Assembly: GCF_000832305.1 (NCBI RefSeq)
Contig: NZ_CP010536.1
Location: 2,046,001-2,110,000, forward strand
Length of the DNA: 64,000 bases
Source: Cupriavidus basilensis
GTDB taxonomy: Bacteria > Pseudomonadota > Gammaproteobacteria > Burkholderiales > Burkholderiaceae
Reading direction: 5' to 3'
Below are positions 8,604 to 17,225 of this stretch, piece after piece. The translations under genes and the position numbers were made by a program. How positions within the stretch are numbered: the first letter of the stretch is position 1; each line of letters starts with the position of its first letter. Under the pieces are notes generated by a model, which was given only the letters and a program-made list of their open reading frames with translations, ran no database searches and had not been told where the DNA came from.

Positions 8604-8768
8604 CTTTGATTGTTCAAGAGGGAGAGCACCGGTCGTAGGTGTAATCGCCACGCTTTGCTGTAACGGGCGGGAAGATGGTGGAACGGTGCAGGTTGGCAAG
8701 CGTCCGCCGCACTGGCGAGACTGCGCGGTATAGCTGGCGAAGGCACCGTAGGCGCCCCCTGAGCCGCT

Positions 8769-9055
8769 TCATCCTGACCGCGCGTGGGCTGCAGCCGGGA
8801 ATGTAAGCACCAGCGGCAGAAGCCATTTCGACAGTATCTTCGCGTATGCGTACGATCCAGCGGCACTTCTTGTGGATTCCAGAATATTCATCCCATTTCC
8901 CTTATGTTTTTCTAATTTATTATGATTTTGCGTTGCGCAATCGTTGCGCGGCGTTCCACGCATCCGATCTGATTCTCTAACGGCGCACCTGATTCGATGC
9001 CTAGTTCGGGCGAGGCGCACCATCCGCGCATGCCGCATCGATCCGCTGCAGCGGC
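8769..9055 (-). pseudogene. Third, truncated copy of the adhesin duplication unit
   Basis: The part 8983-9055 repeats the last codons of the usher gene (compare 11805-11881: GCGCACCTGATTCGA, then GTTCGGGCGAG, then CCGCATCGATCCGCTGCAGC). It is followed on the minus strand by a frame starting at 8889 (MNILESTRSAAGSYAYAK...) equivalent to the leader of the two intact adhesins. This frame ends after a signal-peptide-like sequence (LSKWLLPLVLTFPAAAHA) at 8769. The adhesin itself is missing. Confidence 0.7.
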
Positions 9056-9165
9056 TGCATCGCCGAAGGAGGCCGGCGGCCGCGCGGGCGGACTCAATCG
9101 CGCGTTCAACTGACGGTATGCCCTTCGCCGCGACGGCATGCGGCAGACGGCGCGGACAGTCCGCG

Positions 9166-10158
9166 CTACTGGTAATCCACCAGCACGGCCATCATGCCGG
9201 AAATCGTGCCGGGAGTGACCGTCGCTTCGGTTTGAATGTAGCGTGCGTTCATCGGGACCGAGTACGAGCCGCCGGTCGAGGCGCTATATGCGGCGAGCGG
9301 CAGCCGTTGATTGAACGTCGCGGGGGCGCCGTCCTTGCCGGTGATCTGGATCGCCACGCCCTTTGCCGTCGTGCCGCCGGCGACCGGCAGCGCGCCGGCG
9401 AAGGCGGGCGCCGCGCCTCCGGTCGGGCTGAGTGTATAACCGATGCGCGCGAAGCCGGGTGGGCAGTTGTTGAAGCGAAGCTCGAACCCCTTGGTGCCCG
9501 ACATGTCGCCGGTCGATCCCACGCCCTTGAGCTTGTGCACGACCATGGCGGGCAGCGCGACGCTTTGATCCGGTGTCGAACAGGTGCCGTTGATCAGCCT
9601 GACGGTGGCCTTCAGAACAATGCTGAGACCGGGGTGGCTCGCATAGCATGCGCTACCAGATATTGGCACATCGTAGGGCACGCACAAACTGAAATAGCCC
9701 GGGCGGCCGTTTTGCTGGCCCGCGAGGCTGCCGGCCGACAGTGGGCGAGCGTCGCGCACCAGTTGCACTTCCAGCGGCGATCTGAGGATTAAGGTGTTGC
9801 CAGTTTTGTGGCCGAACGAGGAGACGGGCTGGCCGTTGATCAGCAGGCGAGTCGAGATGCCCGATACGTTGGTCACGATCAACGGTCCGGGATTGAGTGT
9901 ACTCGCGCCGTTCGGCCAGAGCGATACCGCAGCAACCGCGCACGACGGCGATGCGCCGCAGAATTGACTCACCGGAATCGTGTAGCGGCTGATCACGGTG
10001 CCTGCCGGCAAGGTGCTCGGCAGGTTAAGCGTCGCTCCAAACGCCGTCATGTCGGTCGTCGCAAGTGCTTTCGGCGAAATCGACGCGACAACGACAAGAA
10101 CGAATGCCGGGATCAGGCGCGCGGTAAGACCCCGGGGGATTTGATGAAACTGTTGCAT
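9166..10158 (-). CDS. Fimbrial adhesin, duplicated copy A
   Basis: A 330-residue exported fimbrial protein. The ATG at 10158 gives a clean signal peptide (MQQFHQIPRGLTARLIPAFV..., cleavage after PKALA). A GGAGG lies 14 nt upstream, slightly far. The frame stays open upstream to 10422 through a second signal-peptide-like leader starting MNILE at 10383, so the true start is uncertain. The C-terminal pilin domain starts near KATVRLINGTCSTPD and ends in the donor/edge strand GMMAVLVDYQ. It is a tandem copy of the gene at 10510-11502: both are 330 residues and differ mainly in the N-terminal (presumed binding) domain. It would be assembled through the usher encoded upstream. Confidence 0.85.
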   Translation of the reverse strand: MQQFHQIPRGLTARLIPAFVLVVVASISPKALATTDMTAFGATLNLPSTLPAGTVISRYTIPVSQFCGASPSCAVAAVSLWPNGASTLNPGPLIVTNVSGISTRLLINGQPVSSFGHKTGNTLILRSPLEVQLVRDARPLSAGSLAGQQNGRPGYFSLCVPYDVPISGSACYASHPGLSIVLKATVRLINGTCSTPDQSVALPAMVVHKLKGVGSTGDMSGTKGFELRFNNCPPGFARIGYTLSPTGGAAPAFAGALPVAGGTTAKGVAIQITGKDGAPATFNQRLPLAAYSASTGGSYSVPMNARYIQTEATVTPGTISGMMAVLVDYQ

Positions 10159-10505
10159 GGCAGGAATTTTTACCTCCGGTAAGCGAGGGAACATCTCTCG
10201 CTCCCATGCCGCGCCTCGATTCGGGTCACGCTTTGTACTATCGGGACTCGCGAGCTTGATCCGGGACGCCTGCGCATGGGCTGCCGCCTGGAATACAAGC
10301 GCCAGCCGCAGGAGCCATTTCGACAGCCTGTTCGCGTATGCATATGATCCGGCGGCACTTCCTGGCGCTTCCAGAATATTCATCCCGATTTCTCTCAATT
10401 CCTGCGATTTTGCGTTGCTCAAGCGTTGCGCGGCATCCCGCGTATCCGATCCGATTTTTAGCGGCGCACCTGATTCGATGCATAGTTCGGGCGAGGCGCA
10501 CGATC
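10159..10505 (-). repeat. Spacer of the tandem duplication: usher 3' tail plus adhesin leader
   Basis: 10461-10500 repeats the 3' end of the usher gene (11805-11844), offset exactly 1344 bp. Then comes the conserved leader with GAGAGAAATCGGG before the MNILE ATG at 10383. The adhesin ATGs (11502 and 10158) are also 1344 bp apart, so one unit was duplicated head to tail. Confidence 0.8.
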
Positions 10506-10509
10506 CGCG

Positions 10510-11502
10510 CTACTGGTAGTCCACCAGCACGGACATCATGCCGGAAATCGTGCCGGGAGTGACCGTCGCTTCGGTTTGAATGTAGCGTGCGTTCATCGGG
10601 ACCGAGTACGAGCCGCCGGTCGAGGAGCTATACGCGGCGAGCGGCAGCCGTTGGTTGAACGTCGCGGGCGCGCCGTCCTTGCCGGTGATCTGGATCGCCA
10701 CGCCCTTTGCCGTCGTGCCGCCGTCGACCGGCAGCGCGCCGGCGAAGGCGGGCGCCGTGCCTGCGGTCGGGCTGAGTACATAGCCGATGCGAGCGAAGCC
10801 GGGTGGGCAGTTGTTGAAGCGAAGCTCGAACCCCTTCGTGCCCGACATGTCGCCGGTCGATCCCACGCCCTTGAGCTTGTGCACGACCATGGGAGGCAGC
10901 GTAACGCTTTGATCCGGTGTCGAACAGGTGCCGTTGATCAGCCTGATGGTGGCCTTCAGAACAATGGCGAAACCGGGGTGGCCAAACAGGCATGCCTGGC
11001 CAGGGTTTGCCCAAACGTAGGGCAAGCACAGACCGAAATAGCCCGGGTTGCCGTTTTGCTGGCCCGCGAGGCTGCCGGGCGACAGTGGGCGGCCGTCGCG
11101 CACGAGTTGCACTTCAAGCGGCGAATTGGCGATGACTGTGGCGCCGGTTTTGTAGTCGAACCTGGAGACGGGCCGGCCGTTCATCAGCAGGCGACTCGAG
11201 ATGCCCGATACGTTGGTCTCGATTAACGGTCCGGAATGGATTGTACTTCCACCGTTCGGCCAGAGCGATATCGCAGCAATCTCGCACGACGGCAATGCGC
11301 CGCAGAGTTGACTCAACGCAATCGTGTAGCGGCTGATCACGGTGCCTTCCGGCAAAGTGCTTGGCAGGTTCAGCGTCGTTCCAAACGCCGTCAGGTCGGT
11401 CATCGCAAGTGCTTTCGGCGAAATCGACGCGACAACGACAAGAACGCATGCCGGGATCAGATGCGCGGTAAGACCTTGGGGGATTTGAGGGAACCGTTGC
11501 AT
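10510..11502 (-). CDS. Fimbrial adhesin, duplicated copy B
   Basis: A 330-residue exported fimbrial protein directly downstream of the usher gene. The ATG at 11502 gives a signal peptide (MQRFPQIPQGLTAHLIPACV..., cleavage after PKALA). The same frame is open upstream and contains the MNILE leader (ATG at 11727) and, further up, an overlap with the usher end. Binding domain residues such as the pairs in QLCGALPSCEIA and GLCLPYVW probably form disulphides. The C-terminal pilin domain is nearly identical to copy A (TCSTPDQSV, GTKGFELRFNNCPPGF, ending SVLVDYQ). It is likely the original copy, because it sits in normal order after the usher. Confidence 0.88.
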   Translation of the reverse strand: MQRFPQIPQGLTAHLIPACVLVVVASISPKALAMTDLTAFGTTLNLPSTLPEGTVISRYTIALSQLCGALPSCEIAAISLWPNGGSTIHSGPLIETNVSGISSRLLMNGRPVSRFDYKTGATVIANSPLEVQLVRDGRPLSPGSLAGQQNGNPGYFGLCLPYVWANPGQACLFGHPGFAIVLKATIRLINGTCSTPDQSVTLPPMVVHKLKGVGSTGDMSGTKGFELRFNNCPPGFARIGYVLSPTAGTAPAFAGALPVDGGTTAKGVAIQITGKDGAPATFNQRLPLAAYSSSTGGSYSVPMNARYIQTEATVTPGTISGMMSVLVDYQ

Positions 11503-11801
11503 GGCCGGAATTTTTACCTTCGGCAGGCGAGGGAACATCTCTCCCTCCCATACCGCGCCTCGATTCGGGTCACGCTTTGTACTATCGGGACTCGCGGGCT
11601 TGATCCGGGACGCCGGCGCATGGGCCGCCGCCTGGAATGCACGCGCCCGCCACAGGAACCATGTCGACAGTCTCTTCGCGTATGGGTGCGAGCCACCGGC
11701 ACTTCCTGGAGCTTCCAGAATATTCATCCCGATTTCTCTCAATTCCTGTGATCTTGCGTTGCTCAAGCGTGGCGCGGCATCCCGCGCACCCGATCCGATG
11801 T

Positions 11802-14432
11802 TTAGCGGCGCACCTGATTCGAGGCATAGTTCGGGCGAGTCGCACCATCCGCGCAGGCCGCATCGATCCGCTGCAGCGGCTGCAGCCCCTTTTGCTTCTT
11901 TCGCTCCGGCAGGTTGTAGGGGACATGGCATACCGACGATTCGTCCTTGCCCCACCTGACGGTCAGTTCGCCTTGCGATTCCAGGCCGCGCGCGAAGATC
12001 TTGCCCATCTGGCCGACCGAGCCGACTTCCTTGCCGCGCTCGTTGAGCACCGTGGCGCCAAACGGGAGCGGCTGGCCATTCGGCCGCCGAGGCTGGATCA
12101 GCGCGGAGCGCCCGGATTCCGTGGCGAACTTCAGCATCGGGACCGAGCCCGCCAGCGGCGCCACGCGCTGGCTCGTTTCCTTGAGTTCCACATCGGTCGA
12201 CAACCCCTTCGGGTCCAGCTCGACCGTGTTCATGTTGAACGGCGTGAGGTACGGCACGATCGCGTAGCCCCGGCTATCGATCCGCACGCCCGACGCATTC
12301 GTCACGCGCGCGCCTTCCGCTCCCGGTGCTTCGACAATCGCGAAGGTTTCCGAAAGCGGCTGCGACAGCGTGATCCCGCCGGGATGCCCGACCATGGCGC
12401 CGCGTGCCGAGACGGAGGCCTGCTGGTAATCCGCACCTCCGCTCACGCTCGCGCCGAGTTCGACGTTCGGGGCCCGGTACATCACGTTGGCGCCACCAGT
12501 GGTCGTCGAGCCGCCTCTGCCGTTCGCGTGATTGGCGTTCAGGCCGTAGGAGAGATTGTTGTCCACGCCGGACGACCCGGAGACCGACGATTGCAGCTGG
12601 GTGCGTCCGGCGGTATCGCGCAGCAAGCTTCCGGTGACCGTGCCCGGCGTCTTCCCGCCCAGCGGAATCGTCAGGCCGACGTAGTACAGCGTGCTCATCT
12701 GCCCGCCGGAGTTGCGCTGGCGCGTGGCGGAAACACTGTAGGAGAGATTCTTGTAGGCATTGCTGTAGCCCACCGAATAGCTCACATCCGAGCCGCTGCG
12801 GTTCCAGTATGTCGCCGTGGACGCGGTGGCATTGAGGTTGCCGCCGCGCTCGCCGAGCCGCTGGTTGAGTGTCAGCGACGCGCGATTGCGTTGCCGGTAG
12901 ACCGTGTCGATCGACAGGCCGCGCTCGGCCTGCTCGCGGGCGAGCATGGCGTCGTTGAGCCCGAAGAAGCCGGCCGTGGAATAACGGTAGGCTGCGATCG
13001 AGATGTTGGTGCCGGTCGCCACCACGTTTTTCGCATAGCTCACCCGCACACTGGAGCCGTCGAAGCGCTTCACGCCCGGGATCGAGGTGCGGGCCTGCGT
13101 GACGTCCGCCCCGAGCGCGCCGTATGAGGTGTTCAACACGCCGCCGGCCATCACCGACACGTAGCCTTCGGCCACGGTGATGCCGCCGTAGCCGGTCAGC
13201 AGGTTGGTGAAGCCGTGCTGCCAGGTGCCCTGGGTGAAGAGCGGGTTCTTCGAGCTCTGCTGATTGCGCACCGCACCCGCCACCACGCTGTAGCGGCTGG
13301 TGCCAGGACGCAGCGACAGCGGCACGGCCGCATACGGCACGGAGAACGAATGCACGGAACCGTCCGCTTCCGTGACGGTAACGCGCAGGTCGCCGCCGTA
13401 CCCGGTCGGGTAGAGATCGTCGATCTCGAACGCACCGGGTGCGACCGTGGTCTCGTAGAGCTTGACGCCGTTCTGCGAAATCGAGACTCTCGCATTGCTG
13501 TTGGCCACGCCGCGCACGACCGGCGCGTAACCGCGCAACGAATCCGGCAGCATCCGGTCGTCCGAGGCAATGCGCACCCCGCGGAACTGGGTGGAGTCGA
13601 ACAGGTCCCCCGAGGTATAGGACTCGCCGATGATGAGTTGCGACGACAACGATGGCAGGTTGCGTTGCAGATAGGTGGCGACGTTCTGGTACTTCTGGCG
13701 TCCTTTATCGTCCAGGTTATACGACCCGTCGTGACGGAAATGCCAGCTCCCCAGGTTGGCGCCGATATTCAGGCCCAGGTATCCCTGGGTCTGCGCATTG
13801 CCGCCCTGGCTCTTGGTGCTGTAGACGTTGGCGTTGTAGCCGACCATGCCGACGGGGACGCCGGCATCCCACTGGTCGGGGCTCACGTATCCGCGCGCGT
13901 TGCGAACGAGCGAAATCTGCGGAATGCTGAGATTGAGCCGCTGCTCGCCGAAATCGAAACTGGTGCTCGCGTCCGGAATGGCCTGCCCGAGGCGAACGCA
14001 GGCATCCGGATCGGCGAAGGTGGCCTTCACATGGTGAGGCAACTTGCCAAGATTGACGCCCGCCTGCTTCAGCAGCGCTTCATTGAAGCAAGGCTGGGCA
14101 TCCGCGGAACCGGTTACGGCCTTGAACGGCACACTGGCGCGGCCCACCCAGTTTTGCTCGACATAGATATCGACGCTGTATGTTCCAGGCGGGACGATAT
14201 TGCTGCGCTGGAACTTCGACAGATCCACGGTGCCGCCGCTGTTGTTGAGAAAACCGCTCTCGAACTCAAGGGGCGTGGACTGGGCTTGTGCGATTTGAAA
14301 CGGCTCGGGCGTGCCACCATCAGCGTTCGCATTGCTCTGCCAGCCGGCCAGGCCGGTCAGGAGCAAAGCGCATATTGGCCGCAACTGCGGCATGTGGCCA
14401 ATATCGGAATTCGGACGCTGAATCGGCGGCAT
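11802..14432 (-). CDS. Fimbrial outer-membrane usher (FimD/PapC family)
   Basis: Outer-membrane assembly platform of the chaperone-usher fimbria. The ATG at 14432 is preceded by AGGAG at a good distance, giving 876 residues, the normal size. After a signal peptide the mature N-terminal domain begins near FNNSGG-like text (ESGFLNNSGGTVDLSKFQR) with the typical PGTYSVDIYVE. Middle barrel and plug sequences follow (RGVRIASDDRMLPDSLRGYAPVV, the usher signature). The C-terminal domain contains PFGATVLNERGKEVGSVGQMGKIFARGL. It follows the chaperone gene after 186 bp, and the adhesins follow it. Its final codons are repeated twice downstream as duplication scars. Confidence 0.95.
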   Translation of the reverse strand: MPPIQRPNSDIGHMPQLRPICALLLTGLAGWQSNANADGGTPEPFQIAQAQSTPLEFESGFLNNSGGTVDLSKFQRSNIVPPGTYSVDIYVEQNWVGRASVPFKAVTGSADAQPCFNEALLKQAGVNLGKLPHHVKATFADPDACVRLGQAIPDASTSFDFGEQRLNLSIPQISLVRNARGYVSPDQWDAGVPVGMVGYNANVYSTKSQGGNAQTQGYLGLNIGANLGSWHFRHDGSYNLDDKGRQKYQNVATYLQRNLPSLSSQLIIGESYTSGDLFDSTQFRGVRIASDDRMLPDSLRGYAPVVRGVANSNARVSISQNGVKLYETTVAPGAFEIDDLYPTGYGGDLRVTVTEADGSVHSFSVPYAAVPLSLRPGTSRYSVVAGAVRNQQSSKNPLFTQGTWQHGFTNLLTGYGGITVAEGYVSVMAGGVLNTSYGALGADVTQARTSIPGVKRFDGSSVRVSYAKNVVATGTNISIAAYRYSTAGFFGLNDAMLAREQAERGLSIDTVYRQRNRASLTLNQRLGERGGNLNATASTATYWNRSGSDVSYSVGYSNAYKNLSYSVSATRQRNSGGQMSTLYYVGLTIPLGGKTPGTVTGSLLRDTAGRTQLQSSVSGSSGVDNNLSYGLNANHANGRGGSTTTGGANVMYRAPNVELGASVSGGADYQQASVSARGAMVGHPGGITLSQPLSETFAIVEAPGAEGARVTNASGVRIDSRGYAIVPYLTPFNMNTVELDPKGLSTDVELKETSQRVAPLAGSVPMLKFATESGRSALIQPRRPNGQPLPFGATVLNERGKEVGSVGQMGKIFARGLESQGELTVRWGKDESSVCHVPYNLPERKKQKGLQPLQRIDAACADGATRPNYASNQVRR

Positions 14433-14618
14433 ACAAAACACTCCTGGAGCAATTCATCAGGCGATCATGGATCGGACCACGCCATCGGATCTACGGTCCG
14501 AACTTGCCGCCCGACTTCGGTACGTGGCGCATGGATGCGCAACGCTTGCTTGTGTGGGATTTCTGATTGGCCAGCAGTGCGGCTGGCCCGGATGCGCTGG
14601 CCGCGCTAACCGGCCAGG

Positions 14619-15398
14619 CTAGTGCCGCGGGTCGATGGCGACGGGCACTTGCGCATTCTTGTTGCCGCCCCAGTCGTCGATGCTGCTGAACTCGACCGTC
14701 GCATCCGCGGCGGGCGCCGATTCCAGCCCCGTGATCGGGAATTTCTGCGACGCGCCGGGGAGTACATAGCCCATGCCTGCGTCGAACGTTTTCCCGCCCA
14801 TCTTCAACTGGACACTGCCGAGGCTGACGACATAAGGACTGGGGTTGACGGTCTTCAGGACATACTGGTTGGCTTCGGGGTCCCTGGCGATGTGCCACTT
14901 GAGCAGTGCCGGGGCTTCCTCGGCTTTACCCGGCAGTCCCTGCGGCCGGTACATCATTTTGATCCGCGTGCGAAAGGCAACCTGAAGGCGGTTGCGTTCG
15001 TCTTCGGCGGCCGGCTTCGGGGGGACGTCCAGGACGTTGATCCAGAACAGCGATTCCTTGTCGGTCGGCAACGGCTCGTTCGTATAGATGATGCGCAGGG
15101 TCTGGCCCTTGCCGGGCTCAACGCGGAACATGGTCGGCGTGAGCGTGAACGGCACGTCGATCTTGTCAGGTGAATCATTCTCGGTCCCGGTATCGATCCA
15201 CGTCTGCACCAGGGAGGGGAGGCGGCCGTCATTCGTGACCTTGAGGGTCATTTCGCGCTCTTGCGAGGGAAAGACGAGGCGCGTGCCCGAGACGACGACG
15301 GCTGCGGCGGCCGTTGTCGCGATCGATGCGCAGGCAATCGATGCGGAAACCAGCGCCATCATCCTCGATAACTTCGACTTCGGAATGCTGAGTGTCAT
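14619..15398 (-). CDS. Periplasmic fimbrial chaperone (PapD/FimC family)
   Basis: Carries fimbrial subunits through the periplasm to the usher. The ATG at 15398, with AAGGA seven bases upstream, gives 259 residues with a long signal peptide ending in ATTAAAA. The first Ig-like domain has GTRLVFPSQEREMTLKVTN and the strand LRIIYTNEPLPTDKESLFWINVLDVPPKP, which contains the family signature (RIIYT...P.DKESLFWINV..IPP). The second domain ends with VEFSSIDDWGG. The family's conserved basic residues (Arg in the first strand, Lys in the ALLKWH region) are present. It lies between the major subunit and the usher, the usual order. Confidence 0.95.
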   Translation of the reverse strand: MTLSIPKSKLSRMMALVSASIACASIATTAAAAVVVSGTRLVFPSQEREMTLKVTNDGRLPSLVQTWIDTGTENDSPDKIDVPFTLTPTMFRVEPGKGQTLRIIYTNEPLPTDKESLFWINVLDVPPKPAAEDERNRLQVAFRTRIKMMYRPQGLPGKAEEAPALLKWHIARDPEANQYVLKTVNPSPYVVSLGSVQLKMGGKTFDAGMGYVLPGASQKFPITGLESAPAADATVEFSSIDDWGGNKNAQVPVAIDPRH

Positions 15399-15429
15399 AT
15401 GCGTGTCCTTTGCGTTGATACCTCCTGTC

Positions 15430-15464
15430 GCAAGCCGCCGGCCGGAGCCGGCCGGGCGGCTTGC
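15430..15464 (-). promoter_or_regulatory. Very GC-rich hairpin between the major pilin and chaperone genes
   Basis: GCAAGCCGCC at 15430-15439 pairs with GGCGGCTTGC at 15455-15464; the inner GGCCGGAGCCGGCC can pair too. No T tract follows on either strand. It probably works as partial terminator or 3' stabiliser, so that the pilin message outnumbers the chaperone/usher part. Confidence 0.6.
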
Positions 15465-15509
15465 AAGCTGGTACGTCAATCCCTGTAGATCAGAGATTCG
15501 TCCTTGCGC

Positions 15510-16067
15510 TTAGGGGTACATCAGGGTGTATTGCACGAACGAGTTCGCGCTACCCGCCGTTGCCACGCCAGTCGCCGTGTACTCGGCGGCGTAGCTCAGC
15601 TTCGCGATGCCGGTCGTGCCATCGATGTCCACGATCTGCGAGTTCTGGTCGGTGCTGGCCGCGCCCACCTTGATCGGCAGGGACTGATCGTTCAGGATGC
15701 CGATTTCCACGTTGGCAGCGGCGTCGGCGCCCTGCAGCTTCAGACGGCCGGTGTCGGCGTTGACGGTCGTGCCGGGTTCGAAGGAAACAGCGACCTTGGT
15801 GGGCGCATCCTTGGAGACGGTGCAGCCCGTCAGCGAGAGGACGAACGGCGTACGGCCGGCAGTGGCGCCCGCCTTGGCCAGCGTGCTGGTGCTCACCTTG
15901 GGCAGCGCTACGGCCAGATCGTTGGTGCCGCCGTTGATCTTGCAGGTGGAGGCGATCACGCTGCCGGTGAAGTTGATCATGCCGTCAGCAGCTTGTGCCG
16001 AGCCAGCCGCGGTCATCAGGCCAGCCGTTGCCAGGGTGATTGCCAGAATTTTCGTTTTCATTTTCAA
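15510..16067 (-). CDS. Major fimbrial subunit (type 1 fimbrial protein, FimA-like)
   Basis: Main shaft subunit of the chaperone-usher fimbria. The 185-residue precursor has a signal peptide cut after AGSAQA. The mature chain begins ADGMINFTGSVIASTCKI, the standard pilin start with the first conserved Cys; the second Cys is in LSLTGCTVS. The chain ends FVQYTLMYP, the C-terminal strand recognised by the chaperone (penultimate Tyr). A good ribosome binding site (GAGAGGAAAC) precedes the ATG. It is the first gene of the operon pilin, chaperone, usher, adhesins. Confidence 0.95.
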   Translation of the reverse strand: MKMKTKILAITLATAGLMTAAGSAQAADGMINFTGSVIASTCKINGGTNDLAVALPKVSTSTLAKAGATAGRTPFVLSLTGCTVSKDAPTKVAVSFEPGTTVNADTGRLKLQGADAAANVEIGILNDQSLPIKVGAASTDQNSQIVDIDGTTGIAKLSYAAEYTATGVATAGSANSFVQYTLMYP

Positions 16068-16295
16068 GTTTCCTCTCGGAGGTTAGTAAAAGCAAGTTTC
16101 AAAGGCTGCTTGATACGCATGGCCACTCAGCAATATCGCGAGTGAATGGCATTGCATTCATGCAAGGTTAGAGGCTGCACACTCATTAATGAGTGATTGC
16201 CTCGGTACAGGGCGGCTTACAGCCGGTACTGCGGGCGACCCGGTATCAGGGAAGCCAGCCGGAAGATGCGCGATCGCTGCTGCGACTGCGATCAA
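16068..16295. promoter_or_regulatory. Fimbrial operon promoter region with two palindromes
   Basis: This gap holds TTGCATTCATGCAA (16152-16165) and a perfect 16-bp palindrome CACTCATTAATGAGTG (16180-16195). Neither resembles the TMGGA-N4 box found at the other surface genes. They are candidate operators for the fimbrial promoter. The gap lies between the pilin start and the 3' end of the response regulator gene. Confidence 0.5.
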
Positions 16296-16961
16296 TCAAT
16301 GCTGGCTATGATTAATGTCATGGCCATACTTGATGAGATCGACATTGCTCTTTATTCCGAGCTTTCGCATGGCACTCATCTTCTGGCAGCTGATTGTCTG
16401 TTTGCCCTTCTTGAGAAGGACTGCAATTTCACCGACGGTCATGCCCGATATATAGAGGCGCATCACCTCGGTTTCACGGGCCGAAAGCGGCTGTGACCGA
16501 TCTATGTTGGACTGCAGGCAAGCCAGCGCCAGGCGGACCCGTGGAGAAATATACTGCCCGCCGGAAGCGCTGACATGAATGGCAGTGATTACCTCTGTTG
16601 CATCGTCATGCCGACCCACGATGGCGGAGACGCCAAGGGCCAGGACAGACTTGATGATGGCGGGCTGCTTGTGCCTCGTCAGGATAACAATCTTTGCATT
16701 TGGGTGAAGGCGGCGAAGGCGGGATACATAAGACAGCCCATCAGCACCATCACCATATTCATCTCCACGAATGGAGTAGTTCGTTACAACAACATCACAA
16801 TCGGTATCAGACAAAGCACCGAATAGTTCGGATGACGATTCACACGACGCCAGGACGTTTATCGTCGAAATAGAATTGAGTGCGCATTTCAATCCATCCA
16901 GTATCAATGGGGTGTCGTCGGCGATCACCACGTTTATGTTTAACTTACGCATTCTAACCAT
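16296..16961 (-). CDS. RcsB-like LuxR-family response regulator lacking the phosphoacceptor Asp
   Basis: Transcription factor of the FixJ/NarL type: receiver domain (about residues 7-125) and LuxR-type helix-turn-helix (about 150-215, with LSARETEVMRLYISGMTVGEIA). The receiver keeps the acidic pair (IADDTP) and the RcsB hallmark GDEYGDG after the active site, but the phosphoacceptor position reads VVVTNYS, with Asn (AAC) where the sister regulator has Asp58. It therefore probably cannot be phosphorylated in the usual way; it may be constitutively active, or act as a partner for the sister protein (as RcsA does for RcsB). Two RcsB-like boxes lie upstream. The start may be the ATG at 16961 or 16952. 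Confidence 0.92.
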   Translation of the reverse strand: MVRMRKLNINVVIADDTPLILDGLKCALNSISTINVLASCESSSELFGALSDTDCDVVVTNYSIRGDEYGDGADGLSYVSRLRRLHPNAKIVILTRHKQPAIIKSVLALGVSAIVGRHDDATEVITAIHVSASGGQYISPRVRLALACLQSNIDRSQPLSARETEVMRLYISGMTVGEIAVLLKKGKQTISCQKMSAMRKLGIKSNVDLIKYGHDINHSQH

Positions 16962-17031
16962 GGACCCTTTGTTTGCTGATTGTCTGGTTATCCCCTATTT
17001 CGATGGCGGCGTGTGGCGTTGCAATATGTGT

Positions 17032-17104
17032 ATCTTGTACGATTCTTGGGCCAAGATACATAGGACATGTACGAAATTTTCAGAAATTAATAGGACAAGT
17101 CCTA
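17032..17104 (-). promoter_or_regulatory. Two RcsB-like boxes upstream of the Asn58 response regulator
   Basis: TAGGACATGTACGA at 17061-17074 and the perfect palindrome TAGGACAAGTCCTA at 17091-17104. A weak -10 candidate (CAAGAT, 17037-17032) lies 30.5 bp from the first box. A separate palindrome TCTTGGGCCAAGA sits at 17044-17056. Suggests autoregulation or control by the sister regulator. Confidence 0.6.
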
Positions 17105-17225
17105 ATCTTTGCAGTTGTTGACATTCAGGCGGCAGCGCCAGGGGAGGCGGTCGCGCCACGGATTGTCACAGTCTTTACGGCTCAAGGGGCGGTGGCGGCG
17201 GCAGGCTGCGGCGCCATGCGCCGCA

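Noticed and set aside
14470..14500. Inverted repeat CGGACC...GGTCCG between chaperone and usher genes
   Set aside because: Only six pairs with a 16-base loop; likely chance in this base composition.
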